64,000 nt of DNA, from assembly GCF_041102775.1 (NCBI RefSeq), contig NZ_JBGCUO010000001.1:496001-560000 (forward strand), written 5' to 3'. This document shows, piece after piece, positions 21,752-31,208 of this stretch. The first letter of the stretch is position 1; every line of letters begins with the position of its first letter. The position numbers and the translations under genes were made by a program. The notes under the pieces are model-generated. The model ran no database searches. It saw only the letters and a list, made by a program, of their open reading frames with translations, and was not told the origin of the DNA. This stretch comes from Alcanivorax sp. REN37. Its GTDB lineage: Bacteria; Pseudomonadota; Gammaproteobacteria; Pseudomonadales; Alcanivoracaceae.

Positions 21752-23980
21752 ATGGCTGACGATTTTGAAAAAGTCTCGTTGAGGGACTACACCGAAAAAG
21801 CGTACTTGGATTATTCCATGTACGTGATCCTCGACCGTGCCTTGCCCCACGTGGGCGACGGTCTGAAACCGGTCCAGCGCCGCATCGTGTATGCCATGAG
21901 CGAGCTGGGCCTGAAGGCCACCGCCAAACACAAAAAATCGGCGCGTACGGTCGGTGACGTGCTTGGTAAATACCATCCCCACGGCGACAGCGCCTGCTAC
22001 GAAGCGATGGTGCTGATGGCGCAGCCGTTCAGCTACCGCTACCCGCTGGTGGATGGCCAGGGCAACTGGGGGTCGGCGGACGATCCCAAGTCATTTGCGG
22101 CGATGCGTTATACCGAATCGCGACTGGCGCCCTACGCCGAGTCGCTGTTGGCGGAGTTGGGCCAAGGCACGGTGGAATGGGTGCCGAACTTCGACGGCAC
22201 CATGGACGAGCCGAAGCTGCTGCCGGCACGGCTGCCAAACGTGCTGCTCAACGGCACCACCGGCATCGCGGTGGGCATGAGCACCGATATTCCGCCGCAC
22301 AACCTGCGCGAAGTGACCGCCGCCTGCATTCATCTGCTCAATGATCCCGGCGCGTCGCTGGACGACTTGATGGAGCATATTCAGGGGCCCGACTTCCCGA
22401 CTCAGGCGGAGATCATCACGCCGCGCAACGACATCATTCGTATGTACGCCGAGGGCCGCGGCAGCATCAAGCAGCGCGCGGTGTACGAGATGGAAGAGGG
22501 CGATATCGTCATCACCGCGCTGCCATACCAGGTGTCTGGCGCCAAGGTGCTGGAACAGATCGCCGACCAGATGCAGAAGAAAAAGCTGCCGATGGTCACC
22601 GACCTGCGCGATGAGTCCGACCATGAAAATCCGACCCGGCTGGTGATCACGCCACGTTCCAACCGCATCGATGTCGAGCAGTTGATGAGCCATCTGTTCG
22701 CCACCACCGATCTGGAAAAGAACTACCGCGTCAACATGAACATGATCGGGCTCAACGGCCGGCCACAGGTCAAGCCGTTGACCACCATCGTGTCCGAGTG
22801 GCTCGAGTACCGCATGATCACCGTGCGCCGGCGCCTGCAGCACCGGCTCGACAAGGTGCTGGAGCGGCTGCACATCCTCGACGGTTTGTTGGCCGCATTC
22901 CTGAATCTGGACGAAGTGATCCGCATCATCCGCAATGAGGACGAACCGAAGCCGGTATTGATGGAGCGTTTCGCGCTATCCGATCGTCAAGCGGAAGCGA
23001 TCCTCGAACTGAAGCTGCGTCACCTCGCCAAGTTGGAAGAAATGAAGATCCGCGGCGAGCAGGATGCGCTGGCGGAGGAGCGCGAGTGGTTGGAAGGCAC
23101 GCTCGGTTCCATGGCGCGCATGAAGACACTGGTGGCCGAGGAGCTGCGACAGGACGCCGACAAGTACGGTGACGAGCGCCGTTCGCCGCTGATGAGCCGC
23201 GATGATGCCCGCGCCATGGATGAAACCGAGCTGGTGACCGCCGAAGCGGTGACCGTGGTGCTATCCGAAAAAGGCTGGGTGCGCGCCGCCCGTGGCCACG
23301 ATGTGGACCCGGCGTCGCTGAGCTATAAAACCGGCGATGGCTTCCTGTCCGCCACCCAAGGTCGTTCCAACCAGGTGGTGTGCTTCCTCGACAGCACCGG
23401 GCGCAGTTATTCGCTGCCGGCACATACCTTGCCGTCAGCGCGCGGCCAAGGCGAGCCGGTCTCGGGCCGGGTCAGCCCGCCCAGCGGCGCCCACTTTGTG
23501 GCGGCCTTGATGGGCGCTGACAAGAGCGCCTGGCTGCTGGCCACTGATCTAGGTTACGGCTTCGTTGCGCGCTACGCTGATTTGCAGGCCAACAAAAAGG
23601 CCGGCAAAACCGTGCTCACGGTGCCAGAGGGCGCCAAGGTGATGGCGCCGCAGCGGATACCGGACGGCACTGACCTGCGTGTGGCGGTACTGTCTAATGA
23701 TGGCCGCCTGCTGGTATTCCCGCTGTCCGATTTGCCGGAGATGGCACGCGGTAAGGGCAACAAGATGATGGCCATCAGCGCCGGCAAGGGTGAGCGCACC
23801 GAGTTTGTCATCGCGCTGCAAATCGTAGCGCCGGGGCAGACGTTGCGAGTGCAGGCCGGCCGCCGCCACCTTGGTCTCAAGCCATCCGATTTGGAGCACT
23901 ACCACGGTGAGCGGGGCCGACGCGGTGCACGCTTGCCGCGCGGTTTCCAGAACGTCGATGGGCTGTCGGTGGAAGACTGA
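21752..23980 (+). CDS. parC: DNA topoisomerase IV subunit A
   Basis: ParC is the DNA-cleaving subunit of topoisomerase IV (742 residues). The active-site tyrosine is Tyr120 in [11 protein letters not shown], the same number as in E. coli. The quinolone-determining segment [14 protein letters not shown] keeps Ser80 and Glu84, the fluoroquinolone-sensitive residues. The N-terminal breakage domain is followed by a C-terminal beta-pinwheel region. A strong terminator follows 42 bases after the stop, closing the parE-parC unit. Confidence 0.97.
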   Translation: MADDFEKVSLRDYTEKAYLDYSMYVILDRALPHVGDGLKPVQRRIVYAMSELGLKATAKHKKSARTVGDVLGKYHPHGDSACYEAMVLMAQPFSYRYPLVDGQGNWGSADDPKSFAAMRYTESRLAPYAESLLAELGQGTVEWVPNFDGTMDEPKLLPARLPNVLLNGTTGIAVGMSTDIPPHNLREVTAACIHLLNDPGASLDDLMEHIQGPDFPTQAEIITPRNDIIRMYAEGRGSIKQRAVYEMEEGDIVITALPYQVSGAKVLEQIADQMQKKKLPMVTDLRDESDHENPTRLVITPRSNRIDVEQLMSHLFATTDLEKNYRVNMNMIGLNGRPQVKPLTTIVSEWLEYRMITVRRRLQHRLDKVLERLHILDGLLAAFLNLDEVIRIIRNEDEPKPVLMERFALSDRQAEAILELKLRHLAKLEEMKIRGEQDALAEEREWLEGTLGSMARMKTLVAEELRQDADKYGDERRSPLMSRDDARAMDETELVTAEAVTVVLSEKGWVRAARGHDVDPASLSYKTGDGFLSATQGRSNQVVCFLDSTGRSYSLPAHTLPSARGQGEPVSGRVSPPSGAHFVAALMGADKSAWLLATDLGYGFVARYADLQANKKAGKTVLTVPEGAKVMAPQRIPDGTDLRVAVLSNDGRLLVFPLSDLPEMARGKGNKMMAISAGKGERTEFVIALQIVAPGQTLRVQAGRRHLGLKPSDLEHYHGERGRRGARLPRGFQNVDGLSVED

Positions 23981-24021
23981 TGTGAATGCAGCGCCGGTGG
24001 TCTCCGGCGTTCATCAGACAC

Positions 24022-24051
24022 AAAAAAACCGGGGCATGCCCCGGTTTTTTT
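24022..24051. terminator. Strong bidirectional terminator
   Basis: AAAAAAA, then the palindrome CCGGGGCATGCCCCGG, then TTTTTTT. It separates convergent parC and fadL and should terminate both. Confidence 0.95.
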
Positions 24052-24069
24052 GTCGTCGCAATCCGCTGA

Positions 24070-25395
24070 TCAGAACTTGTAGTTCAGCTGCGCTGCGAAG
24101 ATGTTGGCGGAGTTTTTGTAGGTGGCGGAGAAGCCCGGACGACCCACATCTGGAGCTTGGTTAACGGCTGCGTCACTTTCTTTCAGGTAGCCATAGGCAA
24201 AGTCGAAACCGAGATTCTGAGTGGCTTGCCAGCCTACGCCGAGGGTGCCGACCTTACGGTTGCCGTAGGGTACACGCACACTGCGGTGCTCGTTAGTAGC
24301 GGGAGACTCATCCAGAGCGAAGCCGGCGCGTAGAACGACGGTTGGGGTTAGCTGGTAAGAGCCGCCCAGCGCGAAGGCCCACTGGTCGCGCCACTCGGTG
24401 GGCTCGCCACGGGAGGCTAAGGATGCCGGTACGCCGCTGGTTTCGATGCGGATTTCTTGCAACTCGGACCAACGCGTCCAAACGGCACCGGCGTGTAAGG
24501 TCAGCTCGTTGGTGATCGCCTGGCTCAGCGACGCCTCGACGGCCTCTGGCTGAGTAAAGTCTAGGCCACCGCGGAAGCTGCCGACTACCGGTGCGCCAGT
24601 GGCGGCATCAATGGCATTCACGTTGGCGGTGCCGTGCAGCTTGTACTTCACTTTCGAGCGGTAGGTCAGGCCGACGCTAGTGCCGTCCACTACATCCCAG
24701 AGCACGCCGAGGTTGTAGCCAAGCGCGGTGTCGCTGCCCTTGGTGTTGAAATGACCGTCCGGCATGTTGGGAGCGAAGTGCAGTTGGGTGTTCAGCTCGC
24801 CCTCAATGCGGTTGACGGTGACCCCACCGCCGACAGATAGGTTGTCAGCAATACGGTAGCTCAGCGTTGGTTGGAATGTGATTACCTGGACTTCTGTTTT
24901 GTCGCCTTTATAGCGGCCGATGAAGTTGCGTTCGTAATCCGCTTTGCCGCCCAGCGATGCGAACACCCCAAACCCCACGTGCCAGCGATCATTAATTTGG
25001 TCGGTGTAGTAAGCGAAGGGTACTGCAGTACCGGGGGTCATATCCCCTTTTGAGCTACCCGTGCGCGGTACCAAAATCGGAGGATTGTTCAGAGGGTCGG
25101 CTGGGTCTGGGTACGCAGCAACTGAGCTGGCGTTCTTGATATCCACACTCGCGTCAATGAACGCGGTCCCGAGTGTCATGTGGGTGCCATCGAGCTTGGA
25201 CATGCCCGCCGGGTTGCCGAATACGGTGCTGGCATCAAGGGCGGAAGAGCCCCGGCCTGCGTAAGCCATACCGGCGCTGCTGGCGCTTTGTTCGTTGAGG
25301 GTCAGGCCTGCCGCCATGGCAGAGCCGCTGGCCAGCATCACTGCACCTGCCAGCGCGGACACGGAGAAGGTCGAGAAACGGAACACATTTGTCAT
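24070..25395 (-). CDS. fadL: FadL-family outer membrane long-chain fatty acid/hydrocarbon transporter
   Basis: A 441-residue outer-membrane beta-barrel that takes up long-chain fatty acids or other hydrophobic compounds. A signal peptide (cut near SAMA, about residue 28) is followed by GLTLNEQSASSAGMAYAGR and VFGNPAGMS, the FadL N-terminal plug with the NPA motif. The protein ends in aromatic-terminated QLNYKF, as expected for Bam insertion. I chose the ATG at 25395 (AGGA 8 bases upstream); the frame is open much further, but that part cannot be a signal peptide. GC is lower than in the neighbouring topoisomerase genes. In hydrocarbon degraders such channels can import alkanes; that is inference here. 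Confidence 0.92.
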   Translation of the reverse strand: MTNVFRFSTFSVSALAGAVMLASGSAMAAGLTLNEQSASSAGMAYAGRGSSALDASTVFGNPAGMSKLDGTHMTLGTAFIDASVDIKNASSVAAYPDPADPLNNPPILVPRTGSSKGDMTPGTAVPFAYYTDQINDRWHVGFGVFASLGGKADYERNFIGRYKGDKTEVQVITFQPTLSYRIADNLSVGGGVTVNRIEGELNTQLHFAPNMPDGHFNTKGSDTALGYNLGVLWDVVDGTSVGLTYRSKVKYKLHGTANVNAIDAATGAPVVGSFRGGLDFTQPEAVEASLSQAITNELTLHAGAVWTRWSELQEIRIETSGVPASLASRGEPTEWRDQWAFALGGSYQLTPTVVLRAGFALDESPATNEHRSVRVPYGNRKVGTLGVGWQATQNLGFDFAYGYLKESDAAVNQAPDVGRPGFSATYKNSANIFAAQLNYKF

Positions 25396-26017
25396 CGGTA
25401 TAGTCCTGATCAATGCAGTGTTTTGGAGTCGGAGGGCAGGTCCCAAGCATGCGCCATCCGCTCCGTTTTCAGCTTTGTTGTATCTGGTCTTCCGTGACCG
25501 GCGGGTGACCCGCAGATGCATTGCCAATGGTGCGAAATGATGTGACTGCCAGCGGCAGCCACTCGCGTAAAAAAGCACACCAACCCGGATCAGCGGGGGT
25601 GAAGTGGTGTGACACACGGGCATCACAGTCTTGCCCCAGATTGTAGCGAACCGCCTAGCGAGCCGAATCCGGGGACCCGAACATTTTACGGTTTTAAAAT
25701 TTAGTTGCGACCCATGTCTGCAAATTAATCAAAAATGACTGATGACATTTACATTGCTCAATGTCATCAGTGACTTGCCCATCAACGATTACATTGATCA
25801 GCGTCATTAATGCACGTCTGTATATAAGAATGTGCAGCAATGAAGCGGTTATTTCCCATGTCATTTCGCGCAGTCAAAAAAGCAGCGGAAGAGGACGAAA
25901 AGCAGCCTTTCCTATTGTGATGTTGTGCGATGCAACCGGAGTGCCGAAGGTGGTGTGTGGGCTGGGGGGAACAGCCCGCATCAAGGCACTATTTTCTGTA
26001 CTGCGGGGGAAAGCATC
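25396..26017. other. Large divergent regulatory gap between fadL and degV
   Basis: About 620 bases without a supported gene; an 86-codon frame starting at 25761 overlaps the palindromes below and has no family features. The part from 25680 to 25860 is AT-rich. It contains a long inverted repeat and a direct repeat, plus TATATA/TATAAG at 25821-25828 that could be a -10 element. A GGGCTG/CAGCCC hairpin (25959-25977) precedes the degV ribosome site. Confidence 0.5.
25739..25800. promoter_or_regulatory. Candidate compound operator upstream of fadL and degV
   Basis: CTGATGACATT (25739-25749) and AATGTCATCAG (25760-25770) form a perfect 11-base inverted repeat with a 10-base spacer. Inside it is a second dyad, ACATT-GCTC-AATGT. 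The string TTACATTGCTCA at 25749 recurs as TTACATTGATCA at 25789, exactly 40 bases away, about four helical turns. This looks like a multi-site operator; the regulator is unknown. Confidence 0.6.
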
Positions 26018-26974
26018 ATGAAAATCGGCATTGTGGTGGACGCAACCTGCGATCTACCGGCGTCCTTTATTGCTCGTCACGGCATCTGCATCTTGCCGAT
26101 CGCCATCCGCCTTGGTGAGGATGTGTTGGTGGATCAGCGCGACGTGGAGCAGACCGAACAATTCTATCTGCGCGACCTGCGTGAGCGCGGCGTCGACGCC
26201 GAGTCAGTGCCCTACACTGCGGAACAAATCGAGGCCGTGTTCTTGGAGCGCCTGGTGGTTGATCACGATTTGGTTTTCTGTATCACGATTTCTGGAAAAC
26301 ACAGTCCTATCTTCGACCACGCCAGCCGTGCCTCGTTTGGCATTTTGAGAAAGTACAAAGCGGTGCGCGAGCAAGCCGGCGTGGCGGGGCCATTCCATAT
26401 GCGCGTGCTTGATAGCCGTACCTTGTTTGCCGGCGCCGGCGTGCTGGTGGCCGAAGCGGTAGCCATGATCGATGCCGGCGCTGCGCCGAACCAGATCCGG
26501 CTGCGGCTGGATGGGCTGATTCCAGAGCTGTGCGGTTACATGGTGCCGGCCGACTTGCGTTATATCCGCGAACGGGGCTTCCACAAGGGTGAACGCCGCA
26601 CCTGGGCGGATGCTGGCCGTGCGGCGGTGCTGACGTTGGGCGCGGCGCTGTCATTGCGGCCGATCATCCGTATCTGGCGTGGAGAAGAGTCGGTGGTGGC
26701 CACCGGCTTCAGCCATGCCAAGTCGGTGGAGCGCCTGTTCCGCCACCTCGCGCGCACCATGGATAGCGGCGGTCTGAGCGCGCCACATTTGTGCATCAGC
26801 TACGCCGGCGATGTGGCCGAAGTGCCGCAGATGCCGGGCTGGGAATCAATGATGGCCAGCGCGGCCGGTGCCGGAGTAGAAGTGCACCTGGCCACCATGA
26901 GCGCCACCGGTGCGGTGAACGTGGGACTGGGCTGTCTGTATGCGGCGTTTGCCGGCAGCCCCGGCTCGCCCTGA
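26018..26974 (+). CDS. DegV-family fatty-acid-binding protein
   Basis: A 318-residue DegV-domain protein. The family binds fatty acids, and in Firmicutes works as the FakB subunit that presents fatty acid to a kinase. The N-terminus MKIGIVVDATCDLP is the standard DegV opening, followed by a strand/helix pattern and a C-terminal segment with GAGVEVHLATMSATG. I chose the ATG at 26018 with a GGGGGA ribosome site; the frame upstream to 25925 is not family-like. No FakA-type kinase is visible in this window. Its position opposite fadL suggests a role in fatty acid handling, which is inference. Confidence 0.85.
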   Translation: MKIGIVVDATCDLPASFIARHGICILPIAIRLGEDVLVDQRDVEQTEQFYLRDLRERGVDAESVPYTAEQIEAVFLERLVVDHDLVFCITISGKHSPIFDHASRASFGILRKYKAVREQAGVAGPFHMRVLDSRTLFAGAGVLVAEAVAMIDAGAAPNQIRLRLDGLIPELCGYMVPADLRYIRERGFHKGERRTWADAGRAAVLTLGAALSLRPIIRIWRGEESVVATGFSHAKSVERLFRHLARTMDSGGLSAPHLCISYAGDVAEVPQMPGWESMMASAAGAGVEVHLATMSATGAVNVGLGCLYAAFAGSPGSP

Positions 26975-27048
26975 GGCGTGCCTGCGCGAGCGGTGCGGTC
27001 ATGGTGGCTGCGGCAGGGCTGACGTAAGGTTTGCCAATCCTGTTAGCG

Positions 27049-27972
27049 ATGGACGCCTCGATGACCTCCACACCTGTGCGCAGCGGCGAGCTGCAGCTGC
27101 CTTCCGGCATCACCCTTTGTTACGACGACCGTGGTCCGGAACAGGGCACACCGCTGCTGTTCATCATGGGGCTGTCCTGTCAGATGGTGTTTTGGCCCGA
27201 GTCGTTGCTCGATGATCTGGCGGCGCGTGGCTACCGCGTGATCCGCTTCGACAACCGCGATGTGGGCCTGTCCTCTCGCCTGCGGTTTCCGCAGCAGCAC
27301 AGTCCGCTGGCGGCGGTGGCGCGCGCCACACTGGGGTTGCGATTGAAAGTCGGCTACACCCTGCACGACATGGTCGATGACACCATCGGCCTGCTCGATG
27401 GCCTCGGTATCGAACGCGCGCACCTGATCGGCGTGTCGATGGGCGGCATGATTGCCCAACTTACCGCCGGCAAATTCCCGCAGCGGGTGTTGAGCCTGAC
27501 CTCGATCATGTCCAGCAATAACAGTCGCTGGCTGCCACTGCCGTCGCTGGGTGCACTGAAGCTGCTGCTGGCGCCGAAGGGCAATATCCGCACTCGTGAG
27601 GATTACATCGCGTACGGCTTTGAATTCATCAGCACCATCGGCGGCACGCTGCCTTGGAGCCGTGCCCTGCTGGAGCAGACGTTTGGCCAAAGCTGGGATC
27701 GCGGGCTGTATCCGCGCGGCATTCAGCAGCAGCTGTTCGCCATCTTTGCCACCGGTGATCTGACGCCGTGGCTGAAGCGGGTGCAGTGCCCGGCCACGGT
27801 GATCCACGGCAGTGTGGATCCGCTGATCCGTCCAGCCGGTGGGCGCGCATCGGCGCGCCATATTCGTGGCGCCAAGCTGGTGATCATTCCCAACATGGGC
27901 CACGACCTGCCGGACCCGGTACTGCCGCAAATCGCTGACCTCATAGACGAAACCGCCCGCCGCGCCGGCTGA
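27049..27972 (+). CDS. Alpha/beta-fold hydrolase
   Basis: A soluble serine hydrolase of about 307 residues. The catalytic triad is complete: nucleophile in LIGVSMGGMIAQL, acid in IHGSVDPLI, histidine in NMGHDLP. The oxyanion segment LLFIMGLSCQ and FDNRDVGLSSR resemble the epoxide-hydrolase/lipase-like AB-hydrolase group often seen in Pseudomonas and Mycobacterium. The start is uncertain between ATG 27049, ATG 27061 (GGA 7 bases upstream) and an upstream TTG at 27031. It follows degV by about 75 bases and could share a transcript. Substrate unknown. Confidence 0.82.
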   Translation: MDASMTSTPVRSGELQLPSGITLCYDDRGPEQGTPLLFIMGLSCQMVFWPESLLDDLAARGYRVIRFDNRDVGLSSRLRFPQQHSPLAAVARATLGLRLKVGYTLHDMVDDTIGLLDGLGIERAHLIGVSMGGMIAQLTAGKFPQRVLSLTSIMSSNNSRWLPLPSLGALKLLLAPKGNIRTREDYIAYGFEFISTIGGTLPWSRALLEQTFGQSWDRGLYPRGIQQQLFAIFATGDLTPWLKRVQCPATVIHGSVDPLIRPAGGRASARHIRGAKLVIIPNMGHDLPDPVLPQIADLIDETARRAG

Positions 27973-27983
27973 GGTCCTGCCGC

Positions 27984-27999
27984 GCCCTCTGCAGAGGGC
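27984..27999. terminator. Perfect palindrome after the hydrolase gene
   Basis: GCCCTCTGCAGAGGGC is a perfect 16-base palindrome 12 bases after the hydrolase stop. No T run follows, so it is a possible Rho-assisted or RNA-stabilising hairpin rather than a classic terminator. Confidence 0.4.
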
Positions 28000-28487
28000 A
28001 CACACCGGCCGCCCTTCGCCAGCGACGCGCTGGCTTCTCCCCTGCACTGTCTTCGTCCCGCGGTTGATGCGCTTAAGGCTCGCCACTTGCTGGCCTCAGA
28101 ACCGTCTGTCGCCGCCATCAATCGCCCGACGGCCTTCGCTGTGACATCAAGCACTTGGGTGTATTTTTTATCAAAATATAGGTTAATTACTATATCTAGG
28201 TATTTGTAATCCCATAATCTTTGCGGTTTAAATCTGGGCAGCCCGGCGGAATGGAACGCCCGGGCCACAACAACAACAGCGTTACACACCCAGGTGACCG
28301 CAATGGATATTGCCTTTTTGCTGCCTCACGGCGCTGCCGGCCGTTGGCCGGCCCGACGCTACGCCCTGCCTACCCTCGCTGCTTTCATGTCGCTGCCTTG
28401 TGGCGTTGCGGCAGCGGTCGCCCGATCCCGATAACCACAACAACAGCGGCCTGCCGCACTTGGTCGGTAGTGCCCTCTGGAGGCGTT
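28000..28487. other. Long leader region before the permease gene
   Basis: Bases 28155-28220 are AT-rich and likely promoter-bearing (CATAAT near 28213). A 43-codon open frame with ATG at 28303 and TAA ending at 28434 could encode a leader peptide but has only a weak ribosome site. It is bracketed by the near-identical strings CCACAACAACAACAGCG (28265) and CCACAACAACAGCG (28435). The frame of the permease ORF is open through here, but without transporter-like sequence. Confidence 0.4.
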
Positions 28488-29873
28488 ATGCAACGCAAAT
28501 CGTTTCAGCTTTATCAGCGCGCCGACGGCGCCGAGCAGCCCTACTGGCCGTTGGGGCCATTCAAGGTGCGGCTGCCGTTAGTGCATTACCGCTGGGAAAT
28601 GGCAGAGATGCTGCAGGGGTTCATCATGTTCGTGGTCAGCCTCGGCATGATCCCGCTGCTGGAGAAATACCTGGGCCTGCCCTATGACGTGGCGTTGGCG
28701 TACGTGGTGGTGTGTGGCATCGGCTTCATGCTGCCGGCATTGCTGGGTGTGCCGTTGGTGCCGGGTTGGATCACCCCGGCGATTCCAGTGGTGCTGTTGT
28801 TCCTCGGTGATTACGCGCCGGGGCCGGAAGCGATTCAGGCGCTGTTCGCGTTGCAACTGCTGGTCTTCTTGATCTTCCTGGTACTGGGGCTGACACGCCT
28901 CGGCAGCACCATGGTGCGCATCGTGCCGAACTCAATGAAGGGCGGCATTATCATCGGCGCCGGCCTCGCCGCGCTGATGGGAGAAATTTCCACCGGTGGG
29001 CGAGTCGCCAACACGCCGATCTCGTTGATTGCTGGCAGTTTGATCTGCCTGTATTTGATGTTCTCAGTGTCGTTCAAACACCTTACCGAGCGGCGCCCGG
29101 CGATGCGCAAGATCGTCAACTACGGCATGGTGCCGGGTATGTTGGTGGCGATCGTGGTCGGTATCGCCATTGGTGAGTACGACATGCCGGATGTGCGCTG
29201 GGGGATCACGCAACCGGCGTTCGGCGAAATGTGGTCGTACCTGCCGTTCGCGGTGGGCTTGCCACCGCTGAAGTTGTTCCTGCTGGCAGTGCCCACCGCC
29301 GTGATCGCCTACATCATTGCTTTCGGCGACATCATCGTCGGCCAATCACTGATGCAACGCGCCGATGAACTGCGCACCGATGAAAAAATCGAGCAGAACG
29401 TGGACCGTATCCACCTAGTGACCGCGCTACGCAACGCGCTGCATGCGTTCTTCGCACCCTATCCGGGACTGGCCGGGCCGCTGTGGACCGCAGTCGGCGC
29501 CACCATGGCTGAGCGTTACAAGTACGGGCGCGCGGCCATGGAATCCATCTATAGCGGTGCCGGTACGTTCTGGATCGCCGGCTTCATCGCCCTGTTCATG
29601 CTGCCGTTGGTGAGCTTTTTCCAGCCGGTGCTGCCCATTGCGCTGTCGTTGACGCTGGTGCTGACCGGCTACATCTGTCTGATGGTTGGTTTTGAGCAAC
29701 TGGAGAACAACACCGAGCGCGGCATCGCCGGCACCATGGGGGTGGTGTTGGCGGTCTATGGCGCCGGCTGGGGATTGGCAGCGGGCGCGGTGCTCTACCT
29801 GCTGATCGAGCGCACCGGATTGCTGCGCATGGCACCGGTGAGCCAAGGCGGCGCCTCCACCGACGCCGACTGA
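28488..29873 (+). CDS. Polytopic inner-membrane permease, possibly nucleobase/ascorbate (NCS2)-like
   Basis: A 461-residue inner-membrane transporter with roughly 12-14 hydrophobic helices. The general layout and segments such as VPNSMKGGIIIGAGLAALMGE and FGDIIVGQSLMQRADEL resemble the NCS2/xanthine-uracil permease superfamily. The classical NAT signature (QNxGxxxxT) is not apparent, so the substrate is open. The ATG at 28488 has GGAGG 4 bases upstream. The frame continues to 28221, but that extension is low-complexity and not membrane-like. A porin gene follows after 116 bases, suggesting a paired outer- and inner-membrane uptake route. Confidence 0.65.
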   Translation: MQRKSFQLYQRADGAEQPYWPLGPFKVRLPLVHYRWEMAEMLQGFIMFVVSLGMIPLLEKYLGLPYDVALAYVVVCGIGFMLPALLGVPLVPGWITPAIPVVLLFLGDYAPGPEAIQALFALQLLVFLIFLVLGLTRLGSTMVRIVPNSMKGGIIIGAGLAALMGEISTGGRVANTPISLIAGSLICLYLMFSVSFKHLTERRPAMRKIVNYGMVPGMLVAIVVGIAIGEYDMPDVRWGITQPAFGEMWSYLPFAVGLPPLKLFLLAVPTAVIAYIIAFGDIIVGQSLMQRADELRTDEKIEQNVDRIHLVTALRNALHAFFAPYPGLAGPLWTAVGATMAERYKYGRAAMESIYSGAGTFWIAGFIALFMLPLVSFFQPVLPIALSLTLVLTGYICLMVGFEQLENNTERGIAGTMGVVLAVYGAGWGLAAGAVLYLLIERTGLLRMAPVSQGGASTDAD

Positions 29874-29989
29874 AACCCTACGGGGCCGTCCGGTCCCGTT
29901 TCTCGATTTACACGTTGACCTGCGGGAGCCGGATGCCCCCGCAGGGTTGTGCCGTGGGCGCCGGTTGCGTCCTCATCAGGAGAGAGTCA

Positions 29990-31192
29990 ATGAGCATAAC
30001 AATCCGATTGGCAGCGGCCGCTGCCGTGCTGGCGCTATCGCCACTGCTTGGCGCTGCGGAGCGGGATCTGGCAGCAGAGCTGGATGCGCTGCGCGCTGAA
30101 CTGGCTGCGCTGCAGCAGGACACCGTGCAGCGCGTCCCCGGCGGCGGCCTGCGTTTGGGCGATACCACCCTGCGTCTGGGCGGCTATGTGCGTGGAGACA
30201 TGTCGGTGTCCAATCACGGCTACCAGAACGGCACCAACAACGAAGTGGTGGTGGCTTCCGGCGTCAAGGCCACTCGCCATGACCGAGGCTGGCGCACCGG
30301 CTTCAGCGCGCGCCAGTCGCAGCTGTATCTGAGCACGGTGACGCCGTTTGGTGAGCAGGCGCTGCGCACCCATGTGGCGGTGGATTTCTACGGCAACGAT
30401 ATGCAAGCCAACGAGTTGGTCAGCAACAGCTACGCGCCACGCCTGCGCGAAGCGTACGGCAGCTATGGCGGTTGGTTGGTGGGGCAGACGTGGTCCACGT
30501 TTACGGATTTGCAGGGTGTGGGTGACCTCCTTGCGTTCGGGCAGCACGCCAGCGTCAACTTCGTGCGTCAGGCGCAGGTGCGTTACACCCGTGGGAGCGA
30601 TGTCGCCAAGCTGGAGTTGGCGCTGGAAAACCCGGAAGACACCGGCCTCGATCATCAAGACGTGCCGGACACCGTGGTGCGGCTGAGTACCCGGCAGGCG
30701 TGGGGGTATTTGTCGGCCGCCGCGGTCGCGCGCCGATTGCGGCTCGATGATGCCAGTGGCCGCGACGCACAATGGACTGGCGCTTACAGCGTAACCGGTC
30801 GCTTCCCGACCTGGGGTAAAGATGACCTGCGGCTGCAGCTCAACTACGGCAACCTCGGCCGTTACATGGGGTTGCGCACTTTTGCCGATGCAGTGGTCGA
30901 TCAAGGGCAGATCAGCGATGTCACCGCCTGGGGTTACTCGGTCATCTACCGCCATTACTGGACTGAGCGGCTGCGCAGCTCTGCGGCGTGGTCCGACAGC
31001 GGCTTGCGTGACCAACAGGATTACCAGCCGGGCACCAACCGCCGCTACCGCACCGCGTCGGTCAACCTGCTGTGGTCACCGCTATCTGTGCTTACTTATG
31101 GCATCGAGTTGCAGCACTACCAGTTGCAGGAGGTCGGTGGCCGTCGCGCTGATCTGGCGCGCGTGCAGCTGGCGGCGCAGTACAGTTTCTGA
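29990..31192 (+). CDS. DcaP-like outer membrane porin
   Basis: A 400-residue outer-membrane beta-barrel. A signal peptide (cut near LGAA, about residue 20) is followed by a short coiled-coil (AAELDALRAELAALQQD), as in the trimeric DcaP family. Then come LRLGGYVRGDM and amphipathic strands ending in VQLAAQYSF. DcaP porins pass dicarboxylic acids and other small anions in Acinetobacter and marine relatives. AGGAG lies 7 bases before the ATG. Location behind a permease suggests a shared substrate, not identifiable here. Confidence 0.8.
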   Translation: MSITIRLAAAAAVLALSPLLGAAERDLAAELDALRAELAALQQDTVQRVPGGGLRLGDTTLRLGGYVRGDMSVSNHGYQNGTNNEVVVASGVKATRHDRGWRTGFSARQSQLYLSTVTPFGEQALRTHVAVDFYGNDMQANELVSNSYAPRLREAYGSYGGWLVGQTWSTFTDLQGVGDLLAFGQHASVNFVRQAQVRYTRGSDVAKLELALENPEDTGLDHQDVPDTVVRLSTRQAWGYLSAAAVARRLRLDDASGRDAQWTGAYSVTGRFPTWGKDDLRLQLNYGNLGRYMGLRTFADAVVDQGQISDVTAWGYSVIYRHYWTERLRSSAAWSDSGLRDQQDYQPGTNRRYRTASVNLLWSPLSVLTYGIELQHYQLQEVGGRRADLARVQLAAQYSF

Positions 31193-31208
31193 GGGGGGGC
31201 CGCGCCGG

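Noticed and set aside
25761..26021. 86-codon frame upstream of degV
   Set aside because: It overlaps the operator-like repeats, lacks a good ribosome site and has no protein-like features.
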